Shown: positions 1-8,825, counted from the stretch's first letter. The stretch: 64,000 nucleotides of DNA from DASXQK01 sp963724385 (GCA_963724385.1 CAVRUJ010000001.1:248001-312000); one strand, 5' to 3'. Numbers and translations: made by a program. The notes: a model not told the origin generated them from the sequence alone.

Positions 1-277
1 AGTCTCCCGCCGCCGCGCCCTCGACCCCGGCGCTCTGCACGCCCGAGGCCTTGAGCTTCACCATGAGATGGTCGGCCATGGCGCCGAGCTGCCGCGCGGA
101 GCGGCCGCTGGCGATGACCATGAAGTCGGCGATGGAGGATTTGCGGCTGAGGTCGATGGCGACCACATTTTCGGCCTTGTCGTCTTCGAGGGATTTTGAG
201 ACCAGGCCGAGGAGCTTCTTCGATGCGGCCGGCGCCTTGGACGGGCCGGCCTTGGCTTTGCGTGCTATGGCGATCAC
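1..277 (-). CDS. rsfS: Ribosomal silencing factor RsfS, partial (3' end outside window)
   Basis: RsfS binds ribosomal protein L14 (uL14) and blocks joining of the 30S and 50S subunits, damping translation in slow growth. The visible 92 codons start with GTG at 277 and include the family core 'DFMVIASGRSARQLGAMADHL' region, preceded by a short basic N-terminal extension. The GTG overlaps the nadD stop in a GTGA junction, so the two are translationally coupled; nadD-rsfS linkage is the usual bacterial arrangement. The C-terminal part lies beyond base 1. Identification is firm; the start codon is inferred from the overlap. Confidence 0.9.
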   Translation of the reverse strand, partial: MIAIARKAKAGPSKAPAASKKLLGLVSKSLEDDKAENVVAIDLSRKSSIADFMVIASGRSARQLGAMADHLMVKLKASGVQSAGVEGAAAGD

Positions 278-867
278 CCTTTCACTGTTGTTGCTCTTGT
301 CCGGCCGTGTCGGATCTCGGTGGCCGAGGTCCGGTTCAGCCGGCTATGCACGAACAGCCAGGCAGGCGGGTCGGCCTTCGCCAGGCCTCGCCCCGCAGCC
401 TCCTTCAATCGGTGCCGGGCGAAGCGCCGCGCTGCCTTGGCGGCCAGTGCAGGAAAACAATAGGAAGGGCGGGCGAAAACCGCAATGGGAAGGAGGTGAA
501 AGATTTGTTGCCAGCTTCGCCAGGCGTCGATCTGCCACAGGTTGTCGGCGCCCATGAGCCAGACGAAGCGGGCGTGGCGATAGCGCCTGAGGAGCAGGCG
601 CAGGGTCTCGGCCGTGTAGCGGGTGCCGAGCCGCGCTTCGATGTCGGTCACCTTGATGCGCCGGTCCTTCGCGGCCGCGGCCCGCGCCTTCGCAAGGCGC
701 TCGGCGAAGGGCGCCATGCCGGCCACCGGCTTCAGCGGGTTCTGGGGGCTCACCACCCACCAGACCTCGTCCAGGCCCAGGCGCTGGATGGCAGCCCGCG
801 AAATGTCGAGATGCCCGCCATGGGCCGGATTGAAGGAGCCGCCGAGTATGCCGATGTGCCGCGCCAT
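274..867 (-). CDS. nadD: Nicotinate-nucleotide adenylyltransferase
   Basis: NadD adenylates nicotinate mononucleotide with ATP to form deamido-NAD in NAD synthesis (cytoplasm). The 197-residue product begins MARHIGILGGSFNPAHGGHL, with the nucleotidyltransferase GGSFNPxHxGH motif at residues 8-18, and continues with the typical 'WWVVSPQNPLK' segment and a C-terminal 'SATEIR' (ISSTxIR-like) motif. The open frame extends upstream to 1305, but that part is shadow sequence inside proA; the ATG at 867 directly precedes the conserved fold. An upstream in-frame ATG at 936 is less likely. It lies 107 bp downstream of proA and overlaps rsfS by 4 bp. Confidence 0.95.
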   Translation of the reverse strand: MARHIGILGGSFNPAHGGHLDISRAAIQRLGLDEVWWVVSPQNPLKPVAGMAPFAERLAKARAAAAKDRRIKVTDIEARLGTRYTAETLRLLLRRYRHARFVWLMGADNLWQIDAWRSWQQIFHLLPIAVFARPSYCFPALAAKAARRFARHRLKEAAGRGLAKADPPAWLFVHSRLNRTSATEIRHGRTRATTVKG

Positions 868-974
868 GCCGCCTTTGCCACCCTCGCTTGGTGGCGGCAG
901 TATAGCGGTCCCGGAGGGGCGGATGACCTGGCTCATCGACGTGCCGGACCAGCGCCATCTAGCGGCGATTTCGG

Positions 975-2267
975 CTAAGGCCTGATCTGGCCGGTGCCGC
1001 GGACGATGTACTTGTAGCTGGTGAGCTGCTCGGCGCCGACCGGCCCGCGGGCGTGGAGCTTGCCGGTGGCGATCCCGATCTCCGCCCCCATGCCGAACTC
1101 GCCGCCGTCGGCGAACTGGGTCGAGGCGTTGACCAGCACGATGGCCGCGTCCACCTCGGCGAGGAAACGCTCGGCCACGGCCTTGTCCTCGGCTATGACG
1201 GCTTCGGTGTGGCGCGAGCCGTGGCGGGCGATATGAGCGAGCGCGCCCTCGACGCCGTCTACCAATGCCACCGCCAGGATGGCATCGAGATATTCGGTGT
1301 CCCAATCGGCCGCGGTCGCGCGGCCGATGCGCGGATCGACCGCGCGGGCCGCGTCGTCGCCGCGCAGCTCGCAGCCGGCGGCCAGCAGGTCGTCGACGAT
1401 GCCGGGCAGGAGCCTCGCGGCGCCGGCGCGATCCAGGAGCAAGGTCTCGGTCGCGCCGCAGACGCCGGTGCGGCGCATCTTGGCGTTCAGCACGATCCGC
1501 CGGGCCGCTGCCGGATCGGCGCTGCTGTCGACATAGGTGTGACAGAGCCCGTCCAGATGGGCGAGCACGGGGATGCGGCTTTCCCGCTGCACCCGCTCGA
1601 TGAGGCCGCGCCCGCCGCGCGGCACGATGACGTCGACCAGATCGCTCATGCCGAGAAGAATCCCGACCGCGCGGCGATCGCTGGTCGGCAGGCGCTGGAC
1701 CGATGCTTCGGGCAGCCCGGCCCGGCGAAGGGCCGCGGTGAAGCAGTCGAGGATGGCGGCCGAGGAGTGCTTGCTTTCCGATCCGCCGCGCAGGATCGAG
1801 GCGTTGCCGGCGCGCAGGCAGAGCGCGGCGGCATCGGCGGTCACGTTCGGGCGGGACTCATAGATGATGCCGATGACGCCCAGCGGCACGCTCACCCGAG
1901 CGATGCGAAGCCCGTTGGGTCGGGTCCATTCCGCCAGGGTCCGGCCCAGGGGATCGGGCAGGGCGGCCACGGTCTCGACCGCCGCGGCCATCGCCTCGAC
2001 GCGGCTGGGATCGAGCTTCAGGCGATCCAGCATGGCGCCGGTCAGGCCGGCGCGCCTGGCCGCCGCCATGTCCTGCTCGTTGGCGGCGAGGATGCCGGCA
2101 GCCGCGGCGCGGATGGCCTCGGCGGCCGCGGTGAGAGCCGCGGTCCTGGTTTCGGCCGGCGCCCGGGCGATCTGGCCGGCTGCCTCCCGCGCCGCCAGGC
2201 CGACAGCGCGGACCGCGCGCTCCAGCGCCGCATCGCCCTCAGCCGCTGCTGCTTCCGGCAGGCTCAT
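975..2267 (-). CDS. proA: Glutamate-5-semialdehyde dehydrogenase (gamma-glutamyl phosphate reductase)
   Basis: ProA reduces gamma-glutamyl phosphate with NADPH to glutamate semialdehyde, the second step of proline synthesis. The 430 residues have the ALDH-superfamily fold. Visible signatures include 'VPLGVIGIIYESRPNVT', 'RGGSESKHSS', the catalytic cysteine in 'RTGVCGATETLLLD', and the C-terminal 'NASTQFADGGEFGMGAEIGIATGKLHARGP' region. Length is normal for the family (about 415-430). The ATG overlaps the proB stop by 4 bp (ATGA), so kinase and reductase are made coupled, consistent with channelling of the unstable acyl phosphate. Confidence 0.97.
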   Translation of the reverse strand: MSLPEAAAAEGDAALERAVRAVGLAAREAAGQIARAPAETRTAALTAAAEAIRAAAAGILAANEQDMAAARRAGLTGAMLDRLKLDPSRVEAMAAAVETVAALPDPLGRTLAEWTRPNGLRIARVSVPLGVIGIIYESRPNVTADAAALCLRAGNASILRGGSESKHSSAAILDCFTAALRRAGLPEASVQRLPTSDRRAVGILLGMSDLVDVIVPRGGRGLIERVQRESRIPVLAHLDGLCHTYVDSSADPAAARRIVLNAKMRRTGVCGATETLLLDRAGAARLLPGIVDDLLAAGCELRGDDAARAVDPRIGRATAADWDTEYLDAILAVALVDGVEGALAHIARHGSRHTEAVIAEDKAVAERFLAEVDAAIVLVNASTQFADGGEFGMGAEIGIATGKLHARGPVGAEQLTSYKYIVRGTGQIRP

Positions 2268-3385
2268 GGCTCGAACACCAGGTCGTCGCGGTGGATCATC
2301 TCGTCCCGGCCACGGTAGCCGAGGAGGGCTTCGATTTCACGGCTCTTGTGGCCCATGATCCTTCTGGCATCGCCGGCAGAATAAGCGGAGAGCCCGCGGG
2401 CCACTTCGCGGCCCGCCCGGTCGAGGACGCGCAAGGCATCGCCACGCTCGAACCTTCCTTCGACGGCGGTGACGCCGGCGGGCAGCAGGCTCTTGCCCTG
2501 GGCCAGCGCCTTCAAGGCGCCCTCGTCCACCGTCAGGCTGCCGACCGGCTTGAGGGCGCCGGCAATCCAGCGCTTGCGGGCGGTGCGGGGCGAAGCGGCC
2601 GGCAGGAACCAGCTGCAGCGCGCGCCCTCGGCGATGGCGGCGAGCGGGTGGAGCCTCCGCCCGTCGGCGATCGCCATGCGGCAGCCGGCACCGACCGCGA
2701 TGCGCGCGGCGGCGAGCTTGGTCACCATGCCGCCCGAGCTGTAGCCGGGCGCGGCTTCGCCGGCCATCGCCTCGATCTCGGGCGTGATTTCCGCCACCTC
2801 GGGGATGTGGCGCGCGGCCGTCTCGCGCTTGGGGTCGGCGCTGTAGAGCCCATCGATGTCGGAAAGCAGCACGAGAGCGTCGGCGCCGATCATGGCGGCA
2901 ACGCGGGCGGCCAGGCGATCGTTGTCGCCGAAACGGATCTCGGCGGTGGCCACGGTATCGTTCTCGTTGATCACCGGCACGGCGTTGAACTTGAGCAAGG
3001 CGGCGAGAGTCGCCCGCGCGTTCAGATGCCGGCGCCGGTCCTCGGTATCCTCGAGCGTCAGCAGCACCTGGGCGACGGTGATGCCGTGCCGGGCGAGCGC
3101 TTCCTGATAAGCGTGTGCGAGGCGGATCTGGCCGGTGGCCGCCGCGGCCTGTTTTTCCTCCAGGCGCAAGCTTCCTTCGGCCAGCCCCAGATGGCGCCGG
3201 CCCACGGCGATGGCGCCGGAGGAAACCAGGATCACGTCCTGGCCCTTCGCCCTCAGCTTGGCCACGTCCTCGGCCAGGGCCTCGAGCCATCGCCGCTTCA
3301 AGCCCCCGGTCGACTCTTCGACCAAGAGGGCCGAACCGATCTTCACCACCAGGCGCTTGGCGGAGGCGAGGGCCCTGGCGCTCAA
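2264..3385 (-). CDS. proB: Glutamate 5-kinase with PUA domain
   Basis: ProB phosphorylates glutamate at the gamma carboxylate, the first and feedback-inhibited step of proline synthesis. The 373-residue protein has an N-terminal amino-acid kinase domain ('RLVVKIGSALL' near residue 10, 'VSSGAIAVGRRHLG', 'NENDTVAT', 'FGDNDRLAARVA', 'LSDIDGLYSADP') and a C-terminal PUA domain from about residue 275. Both stop and start overlap neighbours by 4 bp (proA downstream, obgE upstream), so obgE-proB-proA form one translational unit. Confidence 0.97.
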   Translation of the reverse strand: MSARALASAKRLVVKIGSALLVEESTGGLKRRWLEALAEDVAKLRAKGQDVILVSSGAIAVGRRHLGLAEGSLRLEEKQAAAATGQIRLAHAYQEALARHGITVAQVLLTLEDTEDRRRHLNARATLAALLKFNAVPVINENDTVATAEIRFGDNDRLAARVAAMIGADALVLLSDIDGLYSADPKRETAARHIPEVAEITPEIEAMAGEAAPGYSSGGMVTKLAAARIAVGAGCRMAIADGRRLHPLAAIAEGARCSWFLPAASPRTARKRWIAGALKPVGSLTVDEGALKALAQGKSLLPAGVTAVEGRFERGDALRVLDRAGREVARGLSAYSAGDARRIMGHKSREIEALLGYRGRDEMIHRDDLVFEP

Positions 3386-4446
3386 TCCACCAGCTCCGCC
3401 GCGGCGGTCTCGGCCGATGCCTCAGCCTCGGCCTCCCTGGCCCGATGGGCCTCGATCACGGCGAAGGCCGCCTCCAGCAGCTTGGGCATTCCCGCCCCGC
3501 TGACGCCGGAGATCTTGAGCAGCTTGCCGCCGGTGCCGGCCGCTTTCACGGCGCGGGTAAGCTGGCGCGCCTTTCGTTCCACCGTCGCGGCGTCGAGGGC
3601 GTCGATCTTGTTGAGGCAGACGAGCTCGGGCTTCTCCGCCAGCTTCGGGCTATAGGCCGCGAGCTCGGCCCGGATGCTGCGATAGGCCTCGCCGACCTTC
3701 TCGGCGGTGCCGTCCACCAGATGGATCAGCACGCCGCAGCGCTCGACATGGCCGAGGAACCGGTCGCCCAGGCCCGCGCCCTCATGGGCGCCTTCGATCA
3801 GGCCCGGAATATCGGCGAGCACGAATTCGCGGCTGCCGTGGCGGACCACGCCGAGCTGGGGGGTGAGGGTGGTGAAGGGATAGGCAGCGATCTTGGGTTT
3901 GGCCCGGCTCAGGCCGGCCAGCAGGGTCGACTTGCCGGCATTGGGCAGGCCGATGAGCCCGGCATCGGCGATCAGCTTGAGCCGCAGCCACAGCCAGCGC
4001 TCCTCGCCGGGCCAGCCCGGCTCCGACTGGCGCGGCGCCCGGTTGGTGGAGGACTTGAAATGGGCGTTGCCGCGCCCGCCGTCGCCGCCGCGGGCAAGCC
4101 GGATGCGCATGCCAGGCCGGGTCAGGTCGTAGAGGACGGTCTTGCGGTCCTCGTCCAGAATCTCCGTCCCCACGGGAAGCTTGAGGACGACAGTCCTGCC
4201 GGCCGCCCCGCTCCGGTTCTTGCCCATCCCGTGATGGCCGCGCCCGGCGCGGAAATGCTGCTGGTAGCGGTAGTCGATGAGGGTGTTGAGGTTGTCCACC
4301 GTCTCGGCGATGACGTCGCCGCCCCGGCCGCCGTCGCCGCCGTCAGGCCCGCCATGCTCGATGAATTTCTCGCGCCGGAAGGAGACCGACCCGGCGCCGC
4401 CATGGCCGCTCGAAACATAGATCTTGGCCTGGTCCAGGAATTTCAT
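3382..4446 (-). CDS. obgE: GTPase Obg/CgtA
   Basis: Obg is an essential GTPase that acts on the 50S subunit late in assembly and links it to stress signalling. The 354 residues show the N-terminal Obg fold with glycine-rich strands ('SSGHGGAGSVSFRREKF', 'GGDGGRGGDV', 'RGGDGGRGNAHFKSSTNRAP') followed by a TRAFAC G domain: P-loop 'GLPNAGKST' near residue 165, 'DIPGLIEGAHEGAGLG' as switch/G3, and 'LNKIDAL' as G4. The C-terminal OCT domain of some Obg proteins is absent, leaving only a charged, alanine-rich tail. It lies 110 bp downstream of rpmA, behind a hairpin. Confidence 0.97.
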   Translation of the reverse strand: MKFLDQAKIYVSSGHGGAGSVSFRREKFIEHGGPDGGDGGRGGDVIAETVDNLNTLIDYRYQQHFRAGRGHHGMGKNRSGAAGRTVVLKLPVGTEILDEDRKTVLYDLTRPGMRIRLARGGDGGRGNAHFKSSTNRAPRQSEPGWPGEERWLWLRLKLIADAGLIGLPNAGKSTLLAGLSRAKPKIAAYPFTTLTPQLGVVRHGSREFVLADIPGLIEGAHEGAGLGDRFLGHVERCGVLIHLVDGTAEKVGEAYRSIRAELAAYSPKLAEKPELVCLNKIDALDAATVERKARQLTRAVKAAGTGGKLLKISGVSGAGMPKLLEAAFAVIEAHRAREAEAEASAETAAAELVD

Positions 4447-4492
4447 GGCTGCGGTCTATAGGCGAGAAGGTCGGGAAAGGCAAAGCAGGGCC

Positions 4493-4528
4493 CGAAAACA
4501 CTAAGGGGGAATGGCACGCCATTCCCCC
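4493..4528 (-). terminator. Hairpin between rpmA and obgE, partial terminator or attenuator
   Basis: A perfect 10-bp stem (GGGGGAATGG at 4505-4514 with CCATTCCCCC at 4519-4528, loop CACG) sits 29 bp after the rpmA stop. On the minus strand it is followed by TTAGTGTTTT. The T tract is interrupted, so it may only partly terminate and lower obgE-proBA expression relative to the abundant ribosomal proteins. The stem is read directly; the termination role is inference. Confidence 0.65.
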
Positions 4529-4556
4529 TCGAACGAACCTGCCGATTCGAGGAGGC

Positions 4557-4814
4557 CTAGCTCCGCGGCTGCACCGAAACGAAGATGCGCTCGCCGGACG
4601 ACCGGCGGAAGGAGACCTTGCCTTCGGCGGTGGCGAAGATGGTGTGGTCCCTGCCGATGCCGGTGTTGGGGCCGGAGTGATATTGGGTCCCGCGCTGGCG
4701 CAGGATGATGTTGCCGGGGATGACGGCCTCGCCGCCAAAGCGCTTCACGCCGAGGCGCTTGCCGGCGCTGTCGCGCCCGTTGCGCGAACTGCCGCCTGCC
4801 TTCTTGTGTGCCAT
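4557..4814 (-). CDS. rpmA: 50S ribosomal protein L27 (bL27)
   Basis: L27 sits near the peptidyl transferase centre of the 50S subunit. The 85-residue product starts MAHKKAGGSSRNGRDSAGKR and continues 'LGVKRFGGEAVIPGNIILRQRGTQ', an unmistakable L27. Its N-terminus already begins with the mature alanine-histidine-lysine form, as in most Gram-negatives. It follows rplU by 17 bp. Confidence 0.98.
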   Translation of the reverse strand: MAHKKAGGSSRNGRDSAGKRLGVKRFGGEAVIPGNIILRQRGTQYHSGPNTGIGRDHTIFATAEGKVSFRRSSGERIFVSVQPRS

Positions 4815-4831
4815 GCCGCGCTCCTTCCCGC

Positions 4832-5149
4832 TTACTTGCCGGCCAGGATCTCGTCGATGCGGACGACCGAGAGCTGCTGGCGGTGGCCGCGCTTGCGCCG
4901 GTAATTGTGGCGCCGGCGCTTCTTGAAGATGATGACCTTGTCCGCCAGGACCTGCTCAACCAGCGTGCCGGCGACCGAGGCGCCCTCGACGAAGGGCTTG
5001 CCGGCCGTGGCCTGGTCGCCCTCGCCCAGCATCAGCACCTGATCGAACACAACGCGCGCGCCCGTTTCGCCGGGCAGGCGCTCGATGCGGATCACGTCGT
5101 CCTTGGCGACCCGGTATTGCTTGCCGCCGGTTTTGAGCACTGCGAACAT
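4832..5149 (-). CDS. rplU: 50S ribosomal protein L21 (bL21)
   Basis: L21 binds 23S rRNA in the 50S subunit. The chosen ATG at 5149 gives 105 residues beginning MFAVLKTGGKQYRVAKDDVI, the standard L21 N-terminus; the frame is open 13 codons further upstream but without conservation. The internal 'KVIIFKKRRRHNYRRKRGHRQ' basic stretch is the RNA-binding family signature. It is the first gene of the rplU-rpmA-obgE-proB-proA-nadD-rsfS string. Confidence 0.97.
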   Translation of the reverse strand: MFAVLKTGGKQYRVAKDDVIRIERLPGETGARVVFDQVLMLGEGDQATAGKPFVEGASVAGTLVEQVLADKVIIFKKRRRHNYRRKRGHRQQLSVVRIDEILAGK

Positions 5150-5224
5150 GATGCCAACGCACATAATGGAATCTGCGGGCGCCCCCAATTCTCATTCGCC
5201 GGGGGGCCCCGCCGGAAGCCGCGG

Positions 5225-5252
5225 ACTATAGCCGCGAGCGGCCGCCTGTCAA
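5225..5252 (-). promoter_or_regulatory. Sigma70-type promoter of the rplU operon
   Basis: On the minus strand a perfect -35 TTGACA (5252-5247) is followed after 16 bp by a -10 TATAGT (5230-5225), placing the transcript start about 65-70 bp before the rplU ATG. This is the best promoter match in the window and suits a ribosomal protein operon. The rest of the 5253-5487 gap up to the divergent ABC exporter shows nothing further I can name. Confidence 0.75.
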
Positions 5253-5487
5253 CGGGAATCGGGCGCCCGAATCGGCCCGACGCCCTTCCGCCAAGCCTCT
5301 GACAAGGCCGGAAATTTGCGAGGACCCTGCAAGGCGGTGTAAGACTCCGGCGGCAAGGGCGGCCGGAACGGAAGCATGTCCGAAGGCGGCCCGGCATTCT
5401 CCAATTCTGGGAAGGGCGGCGCGGGAGAGCATCGGATGTTCCGATGGCCGAGCCGTCGTCGCGGGCGCTGAAACCAGGGTCAGACCG

Positions 5488-7387
5488 ATGGGCCTATTCC
5501 GAACTTTCGAGCATCTGCTGGAACCGACGGAGATTTCGCCCGAACGGCCGCCGCCGGCCGGGCTCGGCGCCTTCTACTGGCATTATGCCGGCCAGGCCCG
5601 GGGGCTGGTGATCGCGCTGTTCATGGCGGGCTTCGCCGTGGCGGCGCTCGATACCACCATCCCGGTCTTCATCGGCCGGCTCGTCGCCCTCATCTCCGGC
5701 CATCGGCCAGAGACCCTGTTCCGCTCGGCCGGGTTCCAGCTCCTGGGCATGGCGGTCGTCCTGCTGCTGCTGCGCCCCTCAGCCCTGCTGCTGCAGAACC
5801 TGATCACCAACCAGGCGATCGCGGCCGGCCTCACCAACCTGATCCGGTGGCAGAGCCACTGGCATGTGGTGCGCCAGAGCTGGACCTTCTTCCAGAACGA
5901 TTTCGCCGGTCGCATCGCCAACCGGATCATGCAGACCGGCCCGGCCTTGCGCGAAAGCGTCGTCGCCGGCACCAACGCCGTCTGGTACATCCTGGTCTAT
6001 GGCGGCGGCGCCGTCATGCTCATGGCCACCAGCGACCCGCGCCTCGCCATCCCCTTGCTGCTGTGGTTCGCGGGCTACGCGGTCATGCTGCGCTATTTCG
6101 TGCCCCGCCTGCGCAACCGGTCGCGCGAGATGTCCGAAGTGCGCTCGGCGCTCACGGGCCGTGTCGTCGACAGCTACACCAACATCCTGACGGTGAAGCT
6201 GTTCGCCCGCCCGCGGGACGAGGATGCCTTCGTGCGCGCCGCGGTGGACGAGCACACGCAAACCTTCCACAAGCAGCTCCGCCTCATCACGCTCTTGGCT
6301 CTCTGCCTCACCGGCTTGAACGCCGCCCTGGTGGTGGGCACCGGCGCGACCGCCATCTGGCTGTGGAGCCTGGGGCGGATCAGCGTGGGCAGCGTCGCCA
6401 TGGCCCTGCCGCTGTCCTGGCAGATCGCCAATATCGCGGGCTGGGTCGCCCAGAACGTGACCGCCATCTTCGAGAACGTCGGCGTGGTCCAGGACGGCAT
6501 GCGCTCGATTGCCGTGCCGCGCCAGATGCCGGACCGGCCGGGCGCGGTGACCCTCCAGGTGCAGCGGGCAGAGATCCAGTTCGAGAACCTGCGCTTCGGC
6601 TACGGCACCGAGCGCGGCGTGCTGAAAGGCATCGATCTCACCATCCTGCCGGGCGAGCGCGTCGGCCTCGTCGGGCCTTCGGGCGCCGGCAAATCGACCC
6701 TGGTCAACCTGCTGCTGCGCTTCTACGACCTGGAAGGCGGACGGATCCTGATCGACGGCCAGGACATCGCCCAGGTCACGCAGAGAATCCTTGCGCAGCC
6801 GTATCGCCATGGTGACCCAGGATACCTCGCTCCTCCATCGCTCGATCCGCGACAACATCAGCTATGGCCGGCCGGGCGCCAGCGATGCCGAGGTCCGCGA
6901 CGCCGCCATCCGCGCCCACGCCCTCGAGTTCATCGAGGGCCTGGAGGACTGGCACGGCCGGCGCGGGTTCGAGGCGCATGTCGGCGAGCGCGGAGTGAAG
7001 CTTTCGGGCGGCCAGCGCCAGCGCATCGCGATCGCGCGGGTCATCTTGAAGAACGCGCCGATCCTGGTCCTGGACGAGGCGACCTCGGCGCTCGATTCCG
7101 AGGTCGAGGCGGCGATCCAGGAGCAGCTCGAAGACCTGATGAAGGGCCGCACGGTGATCGCGATCGCCCACCGCCTGTCGACCATCGCGCGGATGGATAG
7201 GCTGGTCGTCCTCGACCATGGCCGGATCGTGGAGCAGGGCGGGCATGCGGCGCTGCTGGCCACCGGTGGCACCTATGCTCAGCTCTGGCGCCGGCAGTCG
7301 GGTGGCTTCGACGCGGTGGAGGAAGCGCCGGCCGATGTTGCGGCGGGGCTGGATTCGGCCTCGGCGGCCGGTTTCCTGATGCGCTGA
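5488..7387 (+). pseudogene. ABC exporter half-transporter (membrane + ATPase), interrupted by a one-base insertion
   Basis: The first frame (from ATG 5488) encodes a six-helix transmembrane domain and the start of an ATPase domain with Walker A 'GPSGAGKST' (near residue 395) and 'LLLRFYDLEGGRILIDGQDI'. At 6781-6790 the expected QESLRSRIAMVTQD reads out of frame; one extra base there (CAGAGAA for CAGGAA, about 6784) shifts to the frame that continues 'LRSRIAMVTQDTSLLHRSIRDNI', the signature 'LSGGQRQRIAIAR', Walker B 'ILVLDEATSALD' and the H-loop 'AIAHRLSTI', ending at 7387. Restored, the protein would be about 632 residues, an MsbA/lipid- or drug-exporter-like dimer subunit. Unrestored it loses signature and Walker B and cannot hydrolyse ATP. 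All motifs are intact either side, so a sequence error or very recent mutation is likely. Confidence 0.85.
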
Positions 7388-7427
7388 GCCGGCGGGCTCG
7401 GCCGGCGGCCCCGCCGGTTGGCGAAGC

Positions 7428-7456
7428 TTGAAGGCCGGTCCCCCGTCGGCTACTGT
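7428..7456 (+). promoter_or_regulatory. Candidate promoter for tRNA-Ser
   Basis: TTGAAG (7428-7433) and TACTGT (7451-7456) are separated by 17 bp, about 55 bp before the mature tRNA. It is a moderate match to the sigma70 consensus and the only good one in the short gap after the exporter gene. Confidence 0.45.
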
Positions 7457-7511
7457 CCGGCCCCGTTTTCGGCCCGACGGCGTGCTAAGGACGCCGCCAG
7501 CGGATCCCGTC

Positions 7512-7601
7512 GGAGGGGTGGCAGAGTGGTCGATCGCGGCGGTCTCGAAAACCGTTATGCCTGCAAGGGCATCGGGGGTTCGAATCCCTCCCCCTCCGCC
7601 A
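7512..7601 (+). tRNA. tRNA-Ser(CGA)
   Basis: The 90-nt gene folds as a class II tRNA: acceptor GGAGGGG (7512-7518) pairs with CCCCTCC (7591-7597), discriminator G, and an encoded CCA at 7599-7601. The anticodon loop CTCGAAA carries CGA at 7546-7548, so it reads UCG serine codons. A long variable arm follows (ATGCCTGCAAGGGCAT) and the T loop is GGTTCGAATCC. Its 3' end is the attachment site of the element downstream. Confidence 0.96.
7588..7601 (+). repeat. attL core: 3' end of tRNA-Ser
   Basis: CTCCCCCTCCGCCA forms the last 14 bases of the tRNA gene and recurs exactly at 14062-14075. The flanking base differs on both sides, so the identity block is exactly 14 bp. Integration at this block leaves an intact tRNA. 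Confidence 0.88.
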
Positions 7602-7655
7602 GAAATCTAGACTATTCTTTTATACATCAATTACTTAACTCTGGACAGCTCGCCT

Positions 7656-7678
7656 CTACCCACGTATCTACCCACGTT
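7656..7678 (+). repeat. Left arm-type integrase site (two CTACCCAC units)
   Basis: Two CTACCCACGT units start 12 bp apart. The 23-bp block matches 13911-13933 with a single mismatch and in the same orientation. A paired short repeat just inside each att site is what arm-binding sites of tyrosine integrases look like; binding is inferred. Confidence 0.6.
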
Positions 7679-7733
7679 CATGCGACCCGCGGCAGCGGCA
7701 TCGCCCACATGCTGAGGCGATAGGCGCCCGCGG

Positions 7734-8243
7734 CTAGAACGGCAGGAAGCTGAGGTCTTGGCAGCTCCACATTCGCTCGCATGAGGCCGGCCTCGGGCAC
7801 GCGTTGGCGCAAGCAACAAAATCCTCCGTCGGCCCTGATAGTTTTGATTTGGTGCACTTGTTCATGCACTCATTTGCTTCCGGAGTTGGATGCTGAGCAA
7901 AATTAATGCAGTCTTTGAAGTCAGCATCCCCACGGCTGCCTGCTATCAATATTGGGGTGAAATCCCTCGGTCCGAATAGGTAGCCCCGGGCTGCAAGGTA
8001 GTCTCTCAATCTCTGAACATTGTTCTGGTCTTCGCGACACTGTTTCTTTCTCACCTCGTTCAGTTCCGGAATTGACGTGACTGGTTGACAGACTTGCGCC
8101 CAGGCGTCCCCGTCCTGAATAACGTTGACGCAATACCCTGCCTTCAGGTCCGCGTCCGTGGGGCCCTCCTGCGCATAGATGCTGATGGCCGGCTGCAGCA
8201 GCAGGGCGAAGAGAACGACAAGAACCGCTGTCCCACGCCCCAT
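7734..8243 (-). CDS. Secreted cysteine-rich protein of unknown function
   Basis: The product (about 169 residues from ATG 8243, with AAGGGG about 10 bases upstream; a GTG at 8252 is also in frame) has a clear Sec signal peptide: hydrophobic 'TAVLVVLFALLLQPAISIYAQ' with likely cleavage after AYAQ-like 'IYAQ'. The mature part contains about ten cysteines, clustered at the C-terminus ('ECMNKCTKSK', 'VACANACPRPASCERMWSCQDL'), suggesting disulfide bonds in the periplasm. I do not recognise the family. It is the gene nearest the tRNA end of the integrated element, a usual cargo position. Confidence 0.65.
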   Translation of the reverse strand: MGRGTAVLVVLFALLLQPAISIYAQEGPTDADLKAGYCVNVIQDGDAWAQVCQPVTSIPELNEVRKKQCREDQNNVQRLRDYLAARGYLFGPRDFTPILIAGSRGDADFKDCINFAQHPTPEANECMNKCTKSKLSGPTEDFVACANACPRPASCERMWSCQDLSFLPF

Positions 8244-8447
8244 CGTGACCACCCCTTAACCGCTCAATGGCGGCCCGAGCCTACTACTGGCGGTAGCCTG
8301 AGCAAAGCGTAGTCGGGGGGAGCACCTTCTAGTTGCTCGTCATTGCCATCAGCCGCCGCAGCTCCCGGAGCAATGCCCGCTACCGCTCTAGCCTCTCCCT
8401 CGGCTTGGCCCCTGTAACCAACGCGCCCGTTGCTGGCGCCCCTTTCG

Positions 8448-8825
8448 TCAGTTCAGCCAAGGTTGAGAGCTGAGCCACGGCTTATCGGCTTGGATAAAAA
8501 CATGCCACAGCCAAGCGAGGCCGATCCAGGTCAAGGGGGAGAGAACCGCAACCCCGAAAGCATCCCACGCCGCCTTACCAAAACCGTGTTCGGCAACGGT
8601 CTTATTGGTGCGTTCCGTTTCGTGCAACGCGTTGTAGGCGGTCAGGGGTTGTATCACCACGGCAATGAAGAACGAAATCCCGACCCCCTCGATTAGCGAA
8701 ATTTCGGGGACGTGCAGCACGGGCGAGACAAACCATGACCACGTGACTGAGATTGCCAGCCCGCGCACAGGAATGCTCAGAACGTAGCCAACAATAATCA
8801 GGAGGCAGCCCACTCCAATTTCCAT
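8448..8825 (-). CDS. Small membrane protein of unknown function
   Basis: The 125-residue product has about three hydrophobic segments: 'GCLLIIVGYVLSIPV' at the N-terminus, 'ISFFIAVVIQPL' in the middle and 'VAVLSPLTWIGLAWLWHVFI' near the C-terminus. The charged loop 'HETERTNKTVAEHG' lies between the last two. A GGGGAT sequence precedes the ATG. I do not recognise the family. It is accessory cargo of the integrated element; the 200-250 bp gaps on both sides show no other gene. Confidence 0.6.
   Translation of the reverse strand: MEIGVGCLLIIVGYVLSIPVRGLAISVTWSWFVSPVLHVPEISLIEGVGISFFIAVVIQPLTAYNALHETERTNKTVAEHGFGKAAWDAFGVAVLSPLTWIGLAWLWHVFIQADKPWLSSQPWLN

Noticed and set aside
274..1305. NadD extended to 343 residues
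   Set aside because: The upstream 145 codons lie inside proA in another frame and are arginine/glycine noise; the fold begins at 867.
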